Notes under the pieces: model-generated | Seen by the model: the letters and a program-made list of their open reading frames with translations, nothing else | The model's database searches: none | What the model was told of the DNA's origin: nothing | In this document: in pieces, positions 61,880 through 64,000 of the stretch | How positions within the stretch are numbered: position 1 is the stretch's first letter | How the letters are laid out: every line of letters begins with the position of its first letter | NCBI GenBank assembly: GCA_026874595.1 | Contig: CM049320.1 | Location: 3,081,001 to 3,145,000 of the forward strand | Length of the DNA: 64,000 bases | Source: Sipunculus nudus | Lineage: Eukaryota; Annelida; Sipuncula; Golfingiida; Sipunculidae | Direction: 5' to 3' | Translations under genes and position numbers: made by a program

Positions 61880-62515
61880 TGGATGAGCCGCATGTGAAAG
61901 AAGAAAGGTTTTTGTGAAACGGTTTGGCTTTAAATGGGTCCACAAGCTTTTTCATGAAGAAGGCCTTGTGGGCGTGACCTTTGACTCTGCGACCTAAAGA
62001 TCAAAATGGGTTCTTAATCCATGGGTGGGTGAGCCATATGTGGAAGATGAAAGGTTTTAGTGAAAAGTTTTGGCTTTAAATTGGTCCACAAGTTTTTCAA
62101 GACGTGGGCTGTGTGGCCTTGGCCTTTGACCCTGTGACCTCAAAATCGATAGGACTTTTTTTACATAGGTGGCTGAGCCATATTTGTCAGATGAAAGGTT
62201 TTTGTCAAACATTTTGGCTATTAATAGGTCTACAAGCCTTTTCAAGAAGTGGACCTTGTGGCCGTGACCTTTGACCCCGTGACCTAATATTCGATGGGGT
62301 TCTTCACCCATGAGTAGGTAAGCCATATTTTGCAAGATGAAAGGTTTTAGTCAAATGGTTTGGTTTGAAATGGGTCCACAAGCTTCTTAAAGAAGTCGAT
62401 CCAGTGGTCGTGACATTGTCACCTCGAAATCGATGGGTTTCTTCATCTATCGTTGGGTGAGCCATATGTGCAAGATGACAGGTTTTGGTCAAACGGTATG
62501 GCCTGAATAGATCTA
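61880..62515 (-). repeat. About 145-bp core tandem repeat, five copies
   Basis: The GAGCCATAT-like landmark occurs at 61,884, 62,032, 62,175, 62,320 (as AAGCCATAT) and 62,459. Each unit also carries GATGAAAGGTTTT, GGTCCACAAG and TGACCTTTGACC-like words. Apparent frames on the minus strand (for example 62,057-62,335) follow the repeat and are not genes. Confidence 0.9.
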
Positions 62516-62533
62516 CAAGGCAATTCCGGACGG

Positions 62534-62560
62534 ACGCACGCACGCACGCACGCACGCACG
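62534..62560. repeat. ACGC tetranucleotide microsatellite
   Basis: About seven ACGC/GCAC units lie between the 145-bp core and the hairpin end of the minus-strand element, in the position the GCC microsatellite occupies in the first element. Confidence 0.9.
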
Positions 62561-62618
62561 AATGGAGGCGTTCCTGTGTCCCTTTTGCGACGGGAAAATG
62601 AATCATTGGTCCCGTCAA

Positions 62619-62860
62619 CAAAATCTCTCTGTGTTTTATTAAATCTCAAATTTGAAGGATGCGAAACGTGACTGTTTCTTGTTGGTCAGCTCATAACACT
62701 ATCCCTCAGTGACTCACCAACTCCGCCATTTAGATTTTCTCTATGTATAGATATTTCCCCACCCACCATTCACTATTCTGCTTTGCGAGGAGCCCTGCTG
62801 TACATGGCTATGGCGTTCTGTGATCCCCACCAGCGCCTTAAATTCATTATATTCAGCTTT
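62619..62860. other. Spacer, nothing recognised
   Basis: No coding or repeat signal seen. Confidence 0.4.
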
Positions 62861-63038
62861 TACAGTGGAACCTCGCCTTGCGACCACAAAATCATTGCTA
62901 ACCCCCCATGATTCCCACCACCTATCCTTGTCCTAAAAGTAATATCCAGTAACTTAAAATTCACCAATTAGAACACCCCAAAATTATAACTACTTTGGTC
63001 AATCCCTAAGCAGGTCGTAATTGTGGTGTTCCACTGTA
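62861..63038. mobile_element. 178-bp MITE, mariner/pogo-like, TA ends
   Basis: The left end TACAGTGGAAC and the right end GTTCCACTGTA are perfect 11-bp inverted repeats with TA at the outer edges. Further in, GCGACC (left) and GGTCGT (right) continue the inverted match. A size below 200 bp, no coding capacity, TA ends and a CAGTGGAAC-type terminus fit a non-autonomous Tc1/mariner or pogo-derived element. Confidence 0.75.
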
Positions 63039-64000
63039 TATATAATTGACACCAGGCCTTGTTGAGGTGGGGTATCCACGGTCGGTTCTTATTTTACAAC
63101 TGTTTTGTCTGTTATTTTTATGTGTATATGTTGCTTTATAGTACAACTGCTACCTTGTGTAGCTAGACCTATAGTTCACACATTACTACTCTTTATCGGG
63201 TTATATACAGCTATTTCAATATATCACACATTAATGCCCTGTATGACTTTTTTTTTGTATCACCATCAATGGTTGTGTGTATAATTGTTCTATTTATCAC
63301 ACAGTATTCCTTTTTTGTGATATTTGTAACCTTTATAATTGTGTGCTACATCCTTTAATTGGTACTTTGGTTTCTGATTGATAATTTGATTTTTTTTCTT
63401 TCGTCTTAATAAACAACATATAATAATCTATTCTGTTTTGTTGTTCAACAACATGAAATCAAGAAAAATCGAAAATGAGACATGTTAAAAGATTAGCCCT
63501 CTGCTAAATACAACATGTAGACTAGTGTATGTCTGCTCAACAAGTGCCCGCTGGAACAGAGATCAAATCGAAATTGTTCAGGATTAGTTCATGGTAGATT
63601 TTATCATTTTCATCTGAGGTATTGAAGGTGCAAAACGAGTTAGTTTCGAAGTACTGGGTCGCAAGTATTCAGTTTATTTCTACCCCAGTGTTACGCTCCC
63701 GAGGCAGCGGAAATCTTGCGCTTCTAAAGAAGCTACGGATTTTCACGCTGCCTGCTTTGACCGTTTATGATGCATTTAAACACCAGGTTGTGCACATGGG
63801 CCTGTCTGCTTAAGAAACTGCTGATGTGACTATCAACCAACCAAATGCAAGTCAACAAACACGGGACAGGCATCAGGCTCCGCAGAAACCACGTGCGGGG
63901 CAATTCTCTCGGAGCCTTTGGCCTGTTCAAACGGTCGCCGGGGTGATGAGCTGTCACTCAAAACGAAATGCTCAACATTGGCTTCGTATATTCCTCGCTT
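63039..64000. other. AT-rich right flank, no gene seen
   Basis: AT-rich DNA with a lone AATAAA-like word (TAATAAACAAC, about 63,407). A 63-codon plus frame at 63,622-63,813 and a 74-codon minus frame at 63,733-63,957 show no recognisable domain. Nothing is supported as a gene. Confidence 0.45.

Larger units (their letters stand above)
61760..62618 (-). mobile_element. Second HINE-like element, minus strand
   Basis: Read on the minus strand, the element starts with TTGACGGGACC and a hairpin (plus coordinates 62,589-62,595 pairing with 62,610-62,616). It then has an ACGC microsatellite, a core of five units of about 145 bp, and a stem-loop made of CCCGT and ACGGG (61,772-61,784). Eight bases after the stem-loop comes a terminal CTAG (61,760-61,763) followed by TT. 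The word TCCCGTCGCA is present at both ends in inverted orientation. This is the same order of parts as in the element at 13,388-15,665 with unrelated sequence, which supports both calls. There is no coding capacity. Confidence 0.7.

Noticed and set aside
62057-62649. Overlapping minus-strand frames of 68-105 codons as genes
   Set aside because: They lie in the 145-bp tandem core and the ACGC microsatellite of the minus-strand HINE-like element and share its period.

Overview
The window looks like repeat-dominated animal nuclear DNA, most likely from a marine mollusc (bivalve or gastropod). This rests on the mix of element types (Helentron-like elements built around minisatellites, a Polinton/Maverick, a DIRS-type retroelement, TA-flanked MITEs) and on mollusc-like repeats carrying GTCCG tracts and TGACCTTGACC words. 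I see no intact host gene, no tRNA or rRNA gene, no CRISPR and no bacterial-style operon.

Layout. 1-545: AT-rich flank. About 555-39,400: one very large minisatellite with a 33-bp unit (a 17-bp plus a 16-bp half-unit, on the order of 1,000 copies), arranged in higher-order repeats and carrying near-identical tandem duplications (offsets 2,411 and 1,316 bp). At 13,388-15,665 it is interrupted by a sharply bounded Helentron-associated (HINE-like) element with a 280-bp core tandem repeat. 39,400-45,330: an older, diverged edge of the same array, interleaved with about 570-bp modules that carry a repeated splice-donor-like sequence and a second Helentron-like family; one module contains an inversion. 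45,330-47,600: low-complexity DNA and two tandem-repeat blocks. 47,623-58,868: a decayed Polinton/Maverick (adintovirus-like) element, all on the plus strand: family-B DNA polymerase, packaging-type ATPase, a small unassigned ORF, a proline-rich ORF, retrovirus-like integrase, unassigned late-region remnants and a capsid-family pseudogene. Minisatellite remnants reappear right after it (58,930-59,126), so the Polinton-bearing segment lies inside the satellite locus. 59,127-64,000: an ATGTCTCC-type repeat, a DIRS fragment (RNase H tail followed by tyrosine recombinase), a second HINE-like element on the minus strand and a 178-bp MITE.

The long reading frames inside the minisatellite are best explained by the unit length being a multiple of three and by the unit lacking stops in three of six frames; I do not annotate them as genes. 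Every protein-coding remnant with recognisable homology belongs to a mobile element and is broken by stops, frameshifts or lost catalytic residues. The most notable biology is the nesting of self-synthesising, rolling-circle-like and tyrosine-recombinase elements in a recently reshuffled megasatellite, and three Helentron-like families that share one hairpin / microsatellite / tandem-core architecture.
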